Part shown: one piece after another, positions 8,211 to 18,177 of the stretch
How positions within the stretch are numbered: the stretch's first letter is position 1
How the letters are laid out: each line of letters starts with the position of its first letter
The notes under the pieces: model-generated
What the model saw: only the letters and a program-made list of their open reading frames with translations
What the model was told of the DNA's origin: nothing
Databases searched by the model: none
Assembly: GCA_015863195.1 (NCBI GenBank)
Contig: JACBXO010000007.1
Span: 62,001-126,000 of the forward strand
Length of the DNA stretch: 64,000 bases
Origin: Aerococcaceae bacterium DSM 111022
GTDB lineage: Bacteria; Bacillota; Bacilli; Lactobacillales; Aerococcaceae
Direction: 5' to 3'
Program-made: the position numbers and the translations under genes

Positions 8211-8263
8211 TTCAAAGTTGTTCTAAAAGAGAACAGACAAATTAACCGGAAGGAAGTTTAAAA

Positions 8264-9535
8264 TTGAAAGAAAAAAATGGTATTTTTTATGGTTGGTGGA
8301 TTGTAGTAGGCGTTGCTTTATTACTAACAGTAGCCGCCCCAGCATCAGTAGCGGTTGCCAATATTTATCAACCACATGTCACTGAAGCTTTAAATATTTC
8401 AGCTAGTGCATTCGCGGTTTCCAATACGATTGTATTAGGAATGGGTGTTTTCTTATCACCGATTGTATCGAATTTATTAAGCCAAAAATTTAAAATGTGG
8501 TATATGATCGGAATCGTTATTTATGTCCTTGGATTACTTGGCTATAGCCGCATGACTAACTTGGTTCACTTATACTTATCATCATTCTTAACAGGGATTG
8601 GTTTTATTTTCACTGCAATTATTCCTGCATCAATGCTTGTTAACAAATGGTTCAACAAACAAAAAGGACTTGCTTTATCACTTGCCTTTTCAGGTTTAGG
8701 TATCGGTGGGGTCATTTTCTCAAACTTGGTGACTTATGTTATTGAAGCGGCTGGATGGCGACAAGCTTACTTAACTTATGCGATTATTTTATTCGTCGTA
8801 AGTGCATTAGTAATGACATTCATCATCAAAGTAGACCCATCAGAAAAAGGGACTTACCCTGATGGGATTAAACCAACCGCAAATGATAACGACAGCCTTG
8901 CTAACAAAACAGTCAGCGACGCGTCTTATAAAGTTTCAGGGCCATTCAAATCATTCGCCCGTGACCCATTCTTCATTTTCTTATTAATCGGAGCGGTATT
9001 TATCGGCTTATCAAACAATGGTGGCCTTGGCCAATTCCCACCATTCATGACCGAATTACACGGCGCAACACGCTCAGCATTAATCGTATCAATTTACTCA
9101 GCAGTTGGAATTATCGGTAAATTAATTATCGGAATCGTTTCAGATAAATTCGGCGTTCGCGTTGGAACAAACTACGCCGTCGTACTTTGTGTTGTAACAT
9201 TCATCCTAGCGCTATTTTCAAACAACTGGACAATGGCAATCTTAATGGCCATCGCCTTCGGACTAGGCAACGGAATCGGAACAGTATCAGCACCACTTGT
9301 AACATCAAGCATGGTATCCGCTGAAAACTACGCAACCGTCTATGGTTACACATCAAGTGCCCTACAATTAGGGATGACATTCGGTTCAGTATTCGCCGCA
9401 TCCATCGCCAACTTCACCGACTCATACAACTGGGCATGGATCGTCGTTGCGATCATCTCAGCGCTTGTCGGCGTATGTTGGACTTACGCGCTAAACCGCG
9501 CCAACAAACTAGCCGCAAAGCAATTAGCTAAATAA
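8264..9535 (+). CDS. MFS transporter, OFA/monocarboxylate-type
   Basis: A 423-residue carrier with 12 predicted membrane segments. The opening F-Y-G-W-W-I-V-V-G-V-A-L-L-L is the hallmark of the oxalate/formate-antiporter-like (OFA) and monocarboxylate branch of the major facilitator superfamily. A hydrophilic loop near residues 200-225 separates the two six-helix halves. The start is TTG with GGAAGGAAG ten bases upstream. It is monocistronic with its own promoter and terminator. It is likely an organic-acid carrier; the substrate is unknown. Confidence 0.85.
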   Translation: MKEKNGIFYGWWIVVGVALLLTVAAPASVAVANIYQPHVTEALNISASAFAVSNTIVLGMGVFLSPIVSNLLSQKFKMWYMIGIVIYVLGLLGYSRMTNLVHLYLSSFLTGIGFIFTAIIPASMLVNKWFNKQKGLALSLAFSGLGIGGVIFSNLVTYVIEAAGWRQAYLTYAIILFVVSALVMTFIIKVDPSEKGTYPDGIKPTANDNDSLANKTVSDASYKVSGPFKSFARDPFFIFLLIGAVFIGLSNNGGLGQFPPFMTELHGATRSALIVSIYSAVGIIGKLIIGIVSDKFGVRVGTNYAVVLCVVTFILALFSNNWTMAILMAIAFGLGNGIGTVSAPLVTSSMVSAENYATVYGYTSSALQLGMTFGSVFAASIANFTDSYNWAWIVVAIISALVGVCWTYALNRANKLAAKQLAK

Positions 9536-9538
9536 ACA

Positions 9539-9574
9539 CAAAGAGACTAAGCCCACGCCTAGTCTCTTTTTTTG
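9539..9574 (+). terminator. Terminator of the MFS gene
   Basis: AAAGAGACTA and TAGTCTCTTT arms around a ten-base loop, followed by a T run. It also faces the convergent FAD protein gene. Confidence 0.9.
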
Positions 9575-9591
9575 TTTTTTAAAATATGGCA

Positions 9592-11058
9592 TTAGCCCAT
9601 GTAATTAACTACGATTTCATTGGCTTTTCGTACTAATGCTTTGACATTATTATTACCAAAATGCGTATTCGTCAACCAAGGGCCAATATAGAAACAGTTA
9701 TCTAATTTACCAAACGTTTGGTTCATTACTTTTGTTTCTGGCCAAGTTACTAGAATACCTCTTTTTTCTTTATCCAAGAGGAATCCTTTATCTAATAATT
9801 TACGCAGTAAAGCATTATCTTCACTCGTAATTAAATCGGTATTATAAGCAAAACCAGTTGCATTAATGACAATATCTGCTTCAAATGTTTCACCACTTAG
9901 ACTCTTCAATATGAAACGGTCCTCTTTTTCAATTTCAACTAAGTCTGGTACCACAAACAATTTATCTTCCGTTGTTAGATGGTACATATTTTCTACGGCG
10001 TCTGGAGCTAATCGAACTTGGTAGTGACTAAATAGAGGGGCATAGTCCAAGCGGAAACGTACTACGTCTCCTTTAGTTAAGCTCATATAAAGGTCGCCTA
10101 AGTTCGGAGATAGTTTTGCGATATAGGCTTGTACTTTCGATAAATCAGGGTGTTCTTGCCCGAAATACGTTTGGTATGTTTTGTCTAAATCGGCTGGGTC
10201 GTATTTAGCGCGGATGGCGTTTAAGTCAATGTTGTTTTCGATTAAATCGGCTTGGACTGTTTCGACGATGCGCTCTAAAGGGATGTAGCCTTTGTGAGTG
10301 CGCAGTTCGTTGTCAATCCATTCTTTGTCTAATGAGTAAGTTAGCGCGGGTCCGCGGTAAGGCGAGACACGCAGTGAGTTAAAGTCCGGGCGATTTGTGA
10401 AGACGCCAATCGGCTGCGTGAGCTTTTTTTCGTGGCTTAGGTAATTGACGATGTCAAAGGCGGTTAGGCCTGATCCGATAATAGCAATGTGTTTGTCTTC
10501 GTCTAGATCTTTTAACTTTTCAATGACTGGGTAGGGATTGTGAACATAATTCTCAGTGCCACGTAAGTTGTAAAAGTCTTGATAGTCAGGCACGCCAACG
10601 GCTAGGAAGAGGTAATCATAGTCGTCATATAATTCGCCTTGGGCGTCTTCTAGTTGATAGAGTAGGCCGTTTTGTTCAGCGCGGACCTCAATGTCAATGA
10701 CTTCTTGATTAATATAATTGACATTTTCCAATTCTAAGAGTGGTTCAATGCGTTCTTTAGCGTACTCTCCGTAAATGGTGCGGGGCACTAAGTCAACGGT
10801 TGATTCATATTCTGGGTAGTGTTCTTCGAGCCAGTTTGGGAAGTCCATTGGTTCGTCGTTCTTTAATGACATTGCCGTTGGGAAGGCGTTTAATAGTAAA
10901 TATTTTGTGTCTTTTTGGTATGCAGGGCCAACTGCAAACTCTTCTCTTGGGTCGAAGATATCAACGGTTACATCATTTTTGTCTAATTTTCCAGTGGTTT
11001 TCAGTGCCATGAGTAGCGCTGCGCCACTCACACCAAAACCAACAATTGCAATTTTCAT
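9592..11058 (-). CDS. FAD/NAD(P)-binding oxidoreductase (NAD_binding_9-like)
   Basis: A 488-residue flavoprotein. The N-terminal Rossmann motif is V-G-F-G-V-S-G-A, a second dinucleotide site is I-I-G-S-G-L-T-A-F-D near residue 195, and an A-T-G-F motif (N-A-T-G-F-A-Y) lies near residue 405. This arrangement fits the lysine/ornithine N-monooxygenase-like FAD/NAD(P)-binding family, often of unknown substrate. There is no signal peptide. It is monocistronic and converges on the MFS gene. The ATG has only a weak ribosome site (AGGTGATAATGA). Confidence 0.8.
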   Translation of the reverse strand: MKIAIVGFGVSGAALLMALKTTGKLDKNDVTVDIFDPREEFAVGPAYQKDTKYLLLNAFPTAMSLKNDEPMDFPNWLEEHYPEYESTVDLVPRTIYGEYAKERIEPLLELENVNYINQEVIDIEVRAEQNGLLYQLEDAQGELYDDYDYLFLAVGVPDYQDFYNLRGTENYVHNPYPVIEKLKDLDEDKHIAIIGSGLTAFDIVNYLSHEKKLTQPIGVFTNRPDFNSLRVSPYRGPALTYSLDKEWIDNELRTHKGYIPLERIVETVQADLIENNIDLNAIRAKYDPADLDKTYQTYFGQEHPDLSKVQAYIAKLSPNLGDLYMSLTKGDVVRFRLDYAPLFSHYQVRLAPDAVENMYHLTTEDKLFVVPDLVEIEKEDRFILKSLSGETFEADIVINATGFAYNTDLITSEDNALLRKLLDKGFLLDKEKRGILVTWPETKVMNQTFGKLDNCFYIGPWLTNTHFGNNNVKALVRKANEIVVNYMG

Positions 11059-11481
11059 TCATTATCACCTGTTCGTTGTATTTTACATTCGTTTAAGTAA
11101 TTGCATATTGTCGAGGCAAAGGTCATTCATTGCTGCTGAGTCCGTTCTTGCTTCAGCAAGATTACGGACTTACATGCGACATAAAAGCAGTTCAGCAAAT
11201 TTCTATAACTAAGATAAATTAATAATTATTTATGGTTTTAGCTCTTTCGCTTTTCTTCTCATGACTCTTTCCTCGTAGATATGCATGGTAAATTAGCTTT
11301 CTAATTAAAGCAGAATTAAAACTCCTTTTTAGTTTATCATGAAACCGGATAAAAATGCGAAAATATAGATTATAAAACTTATCTAAATAAATTCTTTAAA
11401 ATGTTAAAATTTGGCGAGTTTTGCTTTAAACTAGAAAACGGTTCAGGTATAATATTCTTTATATGAAAAAGGAGGATGTAA
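11059..11481. other. Intergenic region between divergent genes
   Basis: AT-rich, with no convincing reading frame longer than 40 codons that has a ribosome site. It must hold the promoters of the leftward flavoprotein gene and the rightward AbgT gene. I see TTTAAA (11425-11430), 17 bases and TATAAT (11448-11453) for the latter, preceded by GG. Confidence 0.5.
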
Positions 11482-13068
11482 ATGACTCAAAAGAACAAAC
11501 AAGGAGAAATAAAACAACAGAGTAATTCAGGTTGGCTTGGCTTCATCGAAAGAGCCGGAAACGCCTTACCTCACCCCGTTGTTATATTCCTTATCTTAGC
11601 CGCAATTATTATATTGGTTTCAGAATTAACATACCGCATGGGCTTATCGGTAGAATTTTACGATTCACGCGCTGGAGAAACAGTCGAAATCGTAGCACGT
11701 TCATTATTTAATGCAGAAGGTCTTGCCTATATCTTCAATAACGCCGTTAAGAACTTCACCGGCTTCGCACCACTAGGGACAGTACTGGTCGCGATGTTAG
11801 GGGTAGGGGTTGCGGAATGGACTGGCTTACTTGGTAATGCTATTAAAAAAGTAGTCCACTCAGTACCGCGTTCATTACTTACAGCAACGGTTGTTTTAGT
11901 AGGTATCGTTTCAAATATCGCATCTGACGCAGGTTACGTTGTGGTAATCCCACTGGGTGCTGCGGTATTTGCTGGAGCAGGACGTCACCCAATCGTTGGT
12001 TTAGCAGCAGCTTTCGCAGGAGTATCTGGTGGGTTCTCAGCCAACTTAATCGTTGGACCAACCGATGCATTACTATCTGGTTTAACAAACGCCGCACTCC
12101 AAAGTGCTGGTATTGACTATACGGTTTCAGTTACAGGTAACTGGTACTTCATGATTGCTTCAACTGTTTTACTAACAATCATCGGTACTTGGGTAACGGA
12201 AAAAGTGATTGCGCCACGCTTTGCGGATTATAATCCAGCAAACGCGGAAGAAGCAGATGGTGAAAATGAAATTGATAAAGTGGGTCAAGAATTAACTGAC
12301 CTTGAAAACCGTGGTTTAAGAAATGCAGGAATTGCATTATTAATTTTAGCGGTAATTATGGCATTCTTAATGGTTCCAGAAAATGGCGCATTACGTGCTC
12401 TAGATGAATCAACTGGTCAAATGACTTTATCTAACTTCTTATCAAATGGATTAATCTTTGCGATTTTCTTATTATTCGCCATTCCAGGAATTGTTTACGG
12501 TAAAACAGTTGGTAAAATCAATTCTTCTGACGATTTCGTAGAAGGAATGACTCAGTCAATGCGTTCAATGGCAGGTTATATTGTATTAGCCTTCTTCGCA
12601 TCGCAATTTATTAACTATTTCTCTTACACAAATCTAGGAACAATCCTTTCAGTTAATGGAGCAAACTTCTTAGAGTCAATCGGCTTTACAGGAATTCCAT
12701 TAATCTTAGCATTCATTATCTTAGGTGCATTCTTAGACTTATTCCTAGGATCAGCATCTGCGAAATGGGCAATCATGGCACCAATTTTCGTTCCAATGAT
12801 GTTCCAATTAGGCTTAACGCCAGAATTAACACAAATGGCATACCGAATCGCTGACTCAGTGGTAAACATTATCACACCATTAATGAGCTACTTCGCGATG
12901 ATTCTAGTGTTCATGAAACGCTACGACAAAAACTCAGGTCTAGGAACATTAATCTCAACAATGTTACCTTACTCAATCGCCTTCCTAATCTCATGGTCAC
13001 TCCTACTAGTCGTATGGTACTACCTAGGAATCCCATTAGGCCCAGGTGCACCAATCGTCTTACCATAA
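11482..13068 (+). CDS. abgT: AbgT-family transporter (p-aminobenzoyl-glutamate type)
   Basis: A 528-residue membrane protein. The N-terminal G-W-L-G-F-I-E-R-A-G-N-A-L-P-H-P and the central S-N-I-A-S-D-A-G-Y-V-V-V-I-P-L-G-A stretch are typical of AbgT, as is the late P-L-M-S-Y-F-A-M-I. Family members import p-aminobenzoyl-glutamate or export antifolate sulfonamides. AAGGAGGATG precedes the ATG. An amidase gene lies 186 bases downstream, past a terminator, in the position where abgAB peptidases are often found, so the amidase may process the imported compound. Confidence 0.9.
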   Translation: MTQKNKQGEIKQQSNSGWLGFIERAGNALPHPVVIFLILAAIIILVSELTYRMGLSVEFYDSRAGETVEIVARSLFNAEGLAYIFNNAVKNFTGFAPLGTVLVAMLGVGVAEWTGLLGNAIKKVVHSVPRSLLTATVVLVGIVSNIASDAGYVVVIPLGAAVFAGAGRHPIVGLAAAFAGVSGGFSANLIVGPTDALLSGLTNAALQSAGIDYTVSVTGNWYFMIASTVLLTIIGTWVTEKVIAPRFADYNPANAEEADGENEIDKVGQELTDLENRGLRNAGIALLILAVIMAFLMVPENGALRALDESTGQMTLSNFLSNGLIFAIFLLFAIPGIVYGKTVGKINSSDDFVEGMTQSMRSMAGYIVLAFFASQFINYFSYTNLGTILSVNGANFLESIGFTGIPLILAFIILGAFLDLFLGSASAKWAIMAPIFVPMMFQLGLTPELTQMAYRIADSVVNIITPLMSYFAMILVFMKRYDKNSGLGTLISTMLPYSIAFLISWSLLLVVWYYLGIPLGPGAPIVLP

Positions 13069-13072
13069 TAAT

Positions 13073-13121
13073 TATTTTAAAAGTCTTGATAATCGAATTT
13101 CGATTATTGAGGCTTTTTTGC
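13073..13121 (+). terminator. Terminator after abgT
   Basis: AAGTCTTGATAATCGA pairs with TCGATTATTGAGGCTT with few mismatches and is followed by TTTTTT. Confidence 0.8.
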
Positions 13122-13253
13122 TTGCATATTATCCTCTCTCTAGGTGCGACATCATTCATACCTCGTAATTGGAATCGTGGTATGATGGAATTAACGCATG
13201 TAAAAACGTGAGATTTATGATTTTAAATAGACAAAGACAAAGGAGAGAGTGAT

Positions 13254-14741
13254 ATGCTATTTGAATTTGATGCCACTCATTATGCACAAAAAATACTAAG
13301 TGGTGAAAAGACTGCGACTGAATTGGTTAAGAGGGCGATTACTAATATAGAAACCTTGAACCCAACGTTGAATGCAGTGGTAGTTAAAGACTTCGATGAA
13401 GCCCGTGATAAAGCAGCGCAATATGATGATTATTTAAACACATTAGACGCTAAAGCTAAAAGTGAATTACCTCCATTTTATGGTGTGCCTATCTTATTGA
13501 AGGATTTAGGACAATCACAAAAGGGGGTACCGACAATGAGTGGTGCCAGATTAATGGATGGCCATGTTGCTAGTCAGACAGACAATTTTACAAAAAGAAT
13601 AGAAGCTTCTGGTTTTATCATTGTCGGAAGGACAAATGTGCCAGAGTTCGGTTTTAAAAATATCAGTGATTCAAAGTTTACAGGCAGGGTTAATTCCCCC
13701 ATTAATGCAAATCGCAATCCTGGTGGGTCTAGTGGTGGAGCGGCCGCTGCTTTGAAAGCGGGTATGGTGCCTATTGTAACAGCTGGAGATGGTGGTGGTT
13801 CCATCCGAATTCCAGCTTCTTTTAATGGTTTAATCGGCTTGAAGACAAGTCGTGGTCGAATTCCTGTAGGACCTGGTGGGTACCGAGGTTGGCAGGGGGC
13901 GAGTGTCAACTTCGCATTGACGAAGTCTGTTCGTGACACGTGGAAATTATTAAGCTGGATGCAAGTAGAGCAACTTGAAGCACCTTTTATGATACCAAGT
14001 ATTGTTCATGAAAGTTTAATGCCATTAAATCGCCCACTCCGTATTGCCTATACAATGAAATCCCCGATAGGATCAGCGGTAAGTAAATTCGTTCAATCGA
14101 TGATGCAAGATGCAATTGAGAAATTAGAATCGCTGGGGCACTCCGTTATTGAATCAGAGCCTGAAATTGATGGCGTTAAAGCGATGCAAACTTACTATAA
14201 GGTGAATGGCGTAGAAACTGCGTCAATGATGCAAGGTTTTGAGAAAGCTTTGGAGCGAGCGGTAACTAAAGAGGACATGGAACTAATGAGTTGGGCAATT
14301 TATCAATTAGGATTAAATATGTCAGGCGTAGAATATTCCCAAGTGCTAGCTTATTGGGACGAGATAACGGCTGTTGCAGAGACGTTCCATGAAGACTTTG
14401 ATGTTTTGTTAATGCCAGCAACGAATGGACCAGCACCATCACACGATGAATTCTCTCATTCAGACCAGTTGCTTGATCAGTTAGAAAATATCGAACAATT
14501 CACTTCAGACAAGCAACAAGAGATTGTTTGGAACATGTTTGATGATAGTTTAGCGTGGACACCGTTCACTCAACAAATGAATTTAACCGGTCAACCTGCA
14601 ATTAGTTTACCGATGTATGAATTGGAAAATGGTTTACCAATCGGTGCTCAATTTTCAACACGCAAAGGTGGGGAATACTTACTGCTGCAACTAGCTCAAC
14701 AACTAGAAGACGCTGGGTATTTGAAAAGTAGTATCGTATGA
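13254..14741 (+). CDS. Amidase signature (AS) family protein
   Basis: A 495-residue amidase of the Ser-cisSer-Lys class. The catalytic Lys is in V-P-I-L-L-K-D-L, the cis-Ser in the G-G-S-S-G-G-A-A-A-A loop, and the nucleophile Ser in D-G-G-G-S-I-R-I-P-A-S. The length is usual for the family, which includes 6-aminohexanoate-dimer hydrolases and general amidases. A TGG-TATGAT extended -10 lies near 13178-13186 and AAGGAGAGAG precedes the ATG. It is next to abgT; cleavage of p-aminobenzoyl-glutamate or a related amide is a reasonable but untested idea. It has no GatA-specific context, so it is not a tRNA amidotransferase subunit. Confidence 0.88.
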   Translation: MLFEFDATHYAQKILSGEKTATELVKRAITNIETLNPTLNAVVVKDFDEARDKAAQYDDYLNTLDAKAKSELPPFYGVPILLKDLGQSQKGVPTMSGARLMDGHVASQTDNFTKRIEASGFIIVGRTNVPEFGFKNISDSKFTGRVNSPINANRNPGGSSGGAAAALKAGMVPIVTAGDGGGSIRIPASFNGLIGLKTSRGRIPVGPGGYRGWQGASVNFALTKSVRDTWKLLSWMQVEQLEAPFMIPSIVHESLMPLNRPLRIAYTMKSPIGSAVSKFVQSMMQDAIEKLESLGHSVIESEPEIDGVKAMQTYYKVNGVETASMMQGFEKALERAVTKEDMELMSWAIYQLGLNMSGVEYSQVLAYWDEITAVAETFHEDFDVLLMPATNGPAPSHDEFSHSDQLLDQLENIEQFTSDKQQEIVWNMFDDSLAWTPFTQQMNLTGQPAISLPMYELENGLPIGAQFSTRKGGEYLLLQLAQQLEDAGYLKSSIV

Positions 14742-14745
14742 AAAA

Positions 14746-14770
14746 GACGCATCTAAATTTTAGATGCGCC
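14746..14770. terminator. Bidirectional terminator between convergent genes
   Basis: GACGCATCTAAA and TTTAGATGCGCC form a long stem between the amidase gene and the convergent membrane-protein gene. The T tract on the + side is interrupted (TCTGTTTCTT). Confidence 0.75.
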
Positions 14771-14787
14771 TCTGTTTCTTAAGCATA

Positions 14788-15333
14788 TTATGGTTGATTA
14801 TAAGCCAATGTCATAATGATGTTTGAATTAGGTAAGTAGAATACATGAGCCGTTTCCAACTCTCCGTGTTCCTTCAAGTCGAGTGCCTGATTATAATGCG
14901 TACTATTTAGGTAAAATTTAAACTCAGTGCCACTGCTACTATTTCCAAGTAAAATATAATCATGACTTTCACCAGAGTAATCGGCGTCAATTTCGAGATT
15001 ACTTAATTCCACATATTCCGGTTGGTTAACATATGGTAAATCTTGGTAGGCGGTCGCTGTATAACCAATCCCCATGAAGGTGAAAAGTATTATACCAAGT
15101 GGTTGAATGATCTTCATATACCACTTCTTCTTACTCCATTTCCTTGCCAAATTCACCAGCAAACCAATACTTAGTGCCATCAAATAAATTCCCGTAAGCC
15201 AATGAAAAATATAACCCATCAGACCTTCACGGTGAATTTGTGTAAATATCAAAATAAATAAAATTAAAAATCCAAGTAAAATAAAACCACCGATTAGATA
15301 GCCTATTAAACGATTTAGCTTTCTCTCAGCCAT
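14788..15333 (-). CDS. Membrane protein of unknown function
   Basis: A 181-residue protein that I do not recognise. It has three hydrophobic segments (about residues 10-30, 40-60 and 75-95) and then an outside domain of about 80 residues rich in Tyr, Asn, Ser and acidic residues. The charge pattern before segment 1 (A-E-R-K-L-N-R) predicts a cytoplasmic N-terminus. The ATG has a modest ribosome site (AAGGTGGTGG). It is monocistronic and lies convergent to the amidase gene. Confidence 0.6.
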   Translation of the reverse strand: MAERKLNRLIGYLIGGFILLGFLILFILIFTQIHREGLMGYIFHWLTGIYLMALSIGLLVNLARKWSKKKWYMKIIQPLGIILFTFMGIGYTATAYQDLPYVNQPEYVELSNLEIDADYSGESHDYILLGNSSSGTEFKFYLNSTHYNQALDLKEHGELETAHVFYLPNSNIIMTLAYNQP

Positions 15334-15434
15334 TTTTCCACCACCTTATATTATTATTTTACAGCATAACGACTCGAATGTAACTTGATATAAATTGTGT
15401 CATATTATTTTGTCCCTTCAAGAACAGATTGGCG

Positions 15435-15469
15435 TCAAAACTAATTCTGGAATTTGGTGCTAGTTTGAT
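15435..15469. repeat. Single unit of the TCAAAACTA/TAGTTTTGA repeat
   Basis: TCAAAACTA at 15435-15443 and TAGTTTTGA at 15461-15469, the same arms and similar spacing as the arrays at 1-517 and 22652-22945. It lies alone between the membrane-protein gene and the restriction locus. Confidence 0.85.
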
Positions 15470-15528
15470 AAACAATACACCGAGTCAAATGCTTTCTTAA
15501 TAATCTCCACCGATAATCTATGAAAGCG

Positions 15529-15537
15529 TGATATAAT
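15529..15537 (+). promoter_or_regulatory. Extended -10 promoter of the type I RM operon
   Basis: TGATATAAT forms an extended -10 box (TGN-TATAAT). No good -35 box is visible at the right distance. Confidence 0.5.
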
Positions 15538-15600
15538 AAGGATAAATTATAATTAATATAGAGTATATAAAAACTGTGAAATGATTCTAGGAGGAAGTAA

Positions 15601-18177
15601 ATGATAACGTCAGATGATATAAAACGCCGTTTGTGGAACGGCGCAAATGAATTACGTGGCTCGATGGATGCCAGCAGGTATAAGGATTATATGTTGGGCT
15701 TGATGTTCTATAAGTTCTTAAGTGATAAAACACTTGCGACATTTGCCCAAAGTGCTGGATTAGTGAATGAAACAAAAGAAGCGATTTTTACAGCATATTT
15801 CGAAGCGTATGAGGCATATGGAGAAACTTTAATTAACACATTCCAAAGTCAATTAGGCTATTATGTCTTGCCTGAATACTTATACCAAACTTGGTTACGT
15901 GATATTGATAGTGGCGAATTTGAAGTTCAAAAAGTAACGGATAGTTTAAATAACTTTGAAAGAACGGTTGCGACAACTGAAGATGGTGCTGACTTTAAAG
16001 GACTATTTTCAACATCAATGATTGATTTAACCGACACTGCTTTAGGGAGTGATTTAAATCAACGCTCGAAAAATATTAAAGGTTTAATTTTATTATTTTC
16101 GGATTTAGACATGGTTGACCTCCAACAAAATGATATTTTAGGGGACGCCTATGAATATTTAATCGGCCAATTCGCGATGGAATCAGGTAAAAAAGCCGGT
16201 GAATTCTACACGCCAAGTCAAGTCAGTGAAGTGATGGCACAAATTGTAGCCAAAGATAAAAACATCAAATCCATTTATGACCCGACTGTTGGATCTGGTT
16301 CCTTACTCTTAACAGTAGGGAAACATTTAAGTGCTGACCAACAACGACTCATTCATTATTATGGTCAAGAAAAGAATACAGCGACCTATAACTTAACGCG
16401 GATGAACTTATTACTTCACGGAGTTAAGCCACATAAAATTACCATGAAAAATGGCGATACATTAGGCGAAGACTGGCCAGAAGATCCACAACGACCAAAT
16501 GAAGGAGTACTCTTCGACGCCGTGGTGATGAATCCGCCATATTCACAGAAAAATTGGAATAAAGCGGACTTAAAAGTGAGTGACCCACGTTTTGAAATGG
16601 CTGGTGTCCTGCCACCCGATTCTAAAGGGGACTTCGCTTTCTTATTACATGGTTTGTATCACTTAGATACTCAAGGAACAATGGCTATTGTTCTACCTCA
16701 CGGTGTTTTATTCCGTGGTGGTGCTGAAGGACAAATTCGCCAAACATTACTTGAGAAAAATTACATCGATACAATTATTGGACTCCCAAGTAGTTTATTT
16801 ACCAATACTGGTATTCCTGTTACCGTCATTATCTTAAAGAAAAACCGTAATATGGGCGAACCTGTTTTATTTATTGATGCGTCAGAAACATTCATTAAAG
16901 AAGGTAAACAAAATGTCTTACGTGAAAAAGATATTGCGCGTATCGTTGATACATATACAACCAGAGAAAATATAGAAGGATTTAGTCATCTAGCAGACCG
17001 CCAAGAAATTGTTGCTAATGACTATAACTTAAATATCCCGCGTTATGTTGAAGCAAATAAAGAAACAGTAGACCATGATGTCGATGCACATTTATATGGT
17101 GGGATTCCAAAAGCAAATATTGATGACTTAACAGTTTTAAATAAAGGTGCTAAAAACGTTTTAAAACAACATTTCAAAGAAGTACGTCCTGGTTATCTAC
17201 AGCTAGAAACATCAATTGAAGACTTAACTGACCAAGTATTAAATGCAGATAGTGTCCAAGAAAAAATGACAGAAGTAGCTGAAATTGCTGGAAACTATGT
17301 TGATCGTTACTGGAAACAAGTGAAAGCAGTACAAGATATTAATCAACTCGGTGATATTCAAGATGAAATGTTAATGAATATCAAAGAAGTTTTGAAACAA
17401 GTTGATTTCTTGGATCAATATGAAGGCTATCAAATCATTGCGGATATTTGGGAACGTGATTTAAAACATGACGGTGAACTGATTGCGGGTGGTGACTTTT
17501 ATGAATTAGGACGCCAGCGTGAACCACATATGGTTACTAAAGGAACGGGTAATAAACGCCGTCAAGTTCAAGAAGGTTGGGAAGGTGTGCTTGTTCCAAC
17601 AAACTTAGCTGAAACAACATACTATCAAGTAGAACGCCAAGCCATTTCCGATTTAGAAGGGCAACTAGCAGACACTGAACAAGGATTAGCAGACTTAGTT
17701 GAAGCAGCCAAAGAAGAAGATACTCCAGAATGGGACGCATTATATGATGTCTTGAAAAAAGATGCGGATGATGAGCCAAAAGATAGCTTTGACAATCCAG
17801 CTGTCAAACGAGAACTCAAAGAAGCAGATAAAAATAGTGCAGAATATCCTTATTTAAAACAAGTCTCAGACTTAACGGCTCAAAAATCAAAAGTAAGTAA
17901 ACAAATTAAAGACGCAGAAAAAGAGTTAGAAGAAGCAGTCCAAGCACGTATTCCAGAACTAACAAATGAAGAGATTGATGAACTTGTTTACTTAAAATGG
18001 TTCGGCAATACGAAAGACCAACTCATCAATTTAGTTAAACAACCATTACTGGATGAGTTAAATATTTTAGAAACTCTAAACGAACGTTACAGCCAAACCA
18101 TCGAAAATCTCGACCAAGAAATCGAATCACTCACCAACGAATTCGAAGACCTACTTAAAGATTTGGTGGTGGGATAA
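15601..18177 (+). CDS. hsdM: Type I restriction-modification methyltransferase subunit HsdM (long form)
   Basis: An 858-residue N6-adenine DNA methyltransferase subunit. It has an N-terminal HsdM helical domain, SAM motif I (D-P-T-V-G-S-G-S-L-L-L, near residue 227) and catalytic motif IV N-P-P-Y (residues 311-314). A typical HsdM has about 500-550 residues. Here some 330 extra residues follow, including acidic and Glu/Lys-rich heptad-like stretches (about 680-770 and 820-855) that look like coiled coil. AGGAGG precedes the ATG. The stop overlaps the hsdS start by one base (TAATG). Together the three products methylate or cut DNA at a bipartite site. Confidence 0.95.
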   Translation: MITSDDIKRRLWNGANELRGSMDASRYKDYMLGLMFYKFLSDKTLATFAQSAGLVNETKEAIFTAYFEAYEAYGETLINTFQSQLGYYVLPEYLYQTWLRDIDSGEFEVQKVTDSLNNFERTVATTEDGADFKGLFSTSMIDLTDTALGSDLNQRSKNIKGLILLFSDLDMVDLQQNDILGDAYEYLIGQFAMESGKKAGEFYTPSQVSEVMAQIVAKDKNIKSIYDPTVGSGSLLLTVGKHLSADQQRLIHYYGQEKNTATYNLTRMNLLLHGVKPHKITMKNGDTLGEDWPEDPQRPNEGVLFDAVVMNPPYSQKNWNKADLKVSDPRFEMAGVLPPDSKGDFAFLLHGLYHLDTQGTMAIVLPHGVLFRGGAEGQIRQTLLEKNYIDTIIGLPSSLFTNTGIPVTVIILKKNRNMGEPVLFIDASETFIKEGKQNVLREKDIARIVDTYTTRENIEGFSHLADRQEIVANDYNLNIPRYVEANKETVDHDVDAHLYGGIPKANIDDLTVLNKGAKNVLKQHFKEVRPGYLQLETSIEDLTDQVLNADSVQEKMTEVAEIAGNYVDRYWKQVKAVQDINQLGDIQDEMLMNIKEVLKQVDFLDQYEGYQIIADIWERDLKHDGELIAGGDFYELGRQREPHMVTKGTGNKRRQVQEGWEGVLVPTNLAETTYYQVERQAISDLEGQLADTEQGLADLVEAAKEEDTPEWDALYDVLKKDADDEPKDSFDNPAVKRELKEADKNSAEYPYLKQVSDLTAQKSKVSKQIKDAEKELEEAVQARIPELTNEEIDELVYLKWFGNTKDQLINLVKQPLLDELNILETLNERYSQTIENLDQEIESLTNEFEDLLKDLVVG

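Noticed and set aside
9201-9401. Frames opposite to known genes across the window
   Set aside because: They mirror the codon pattern of the real genes, lack ribosome sites and resemble no family.
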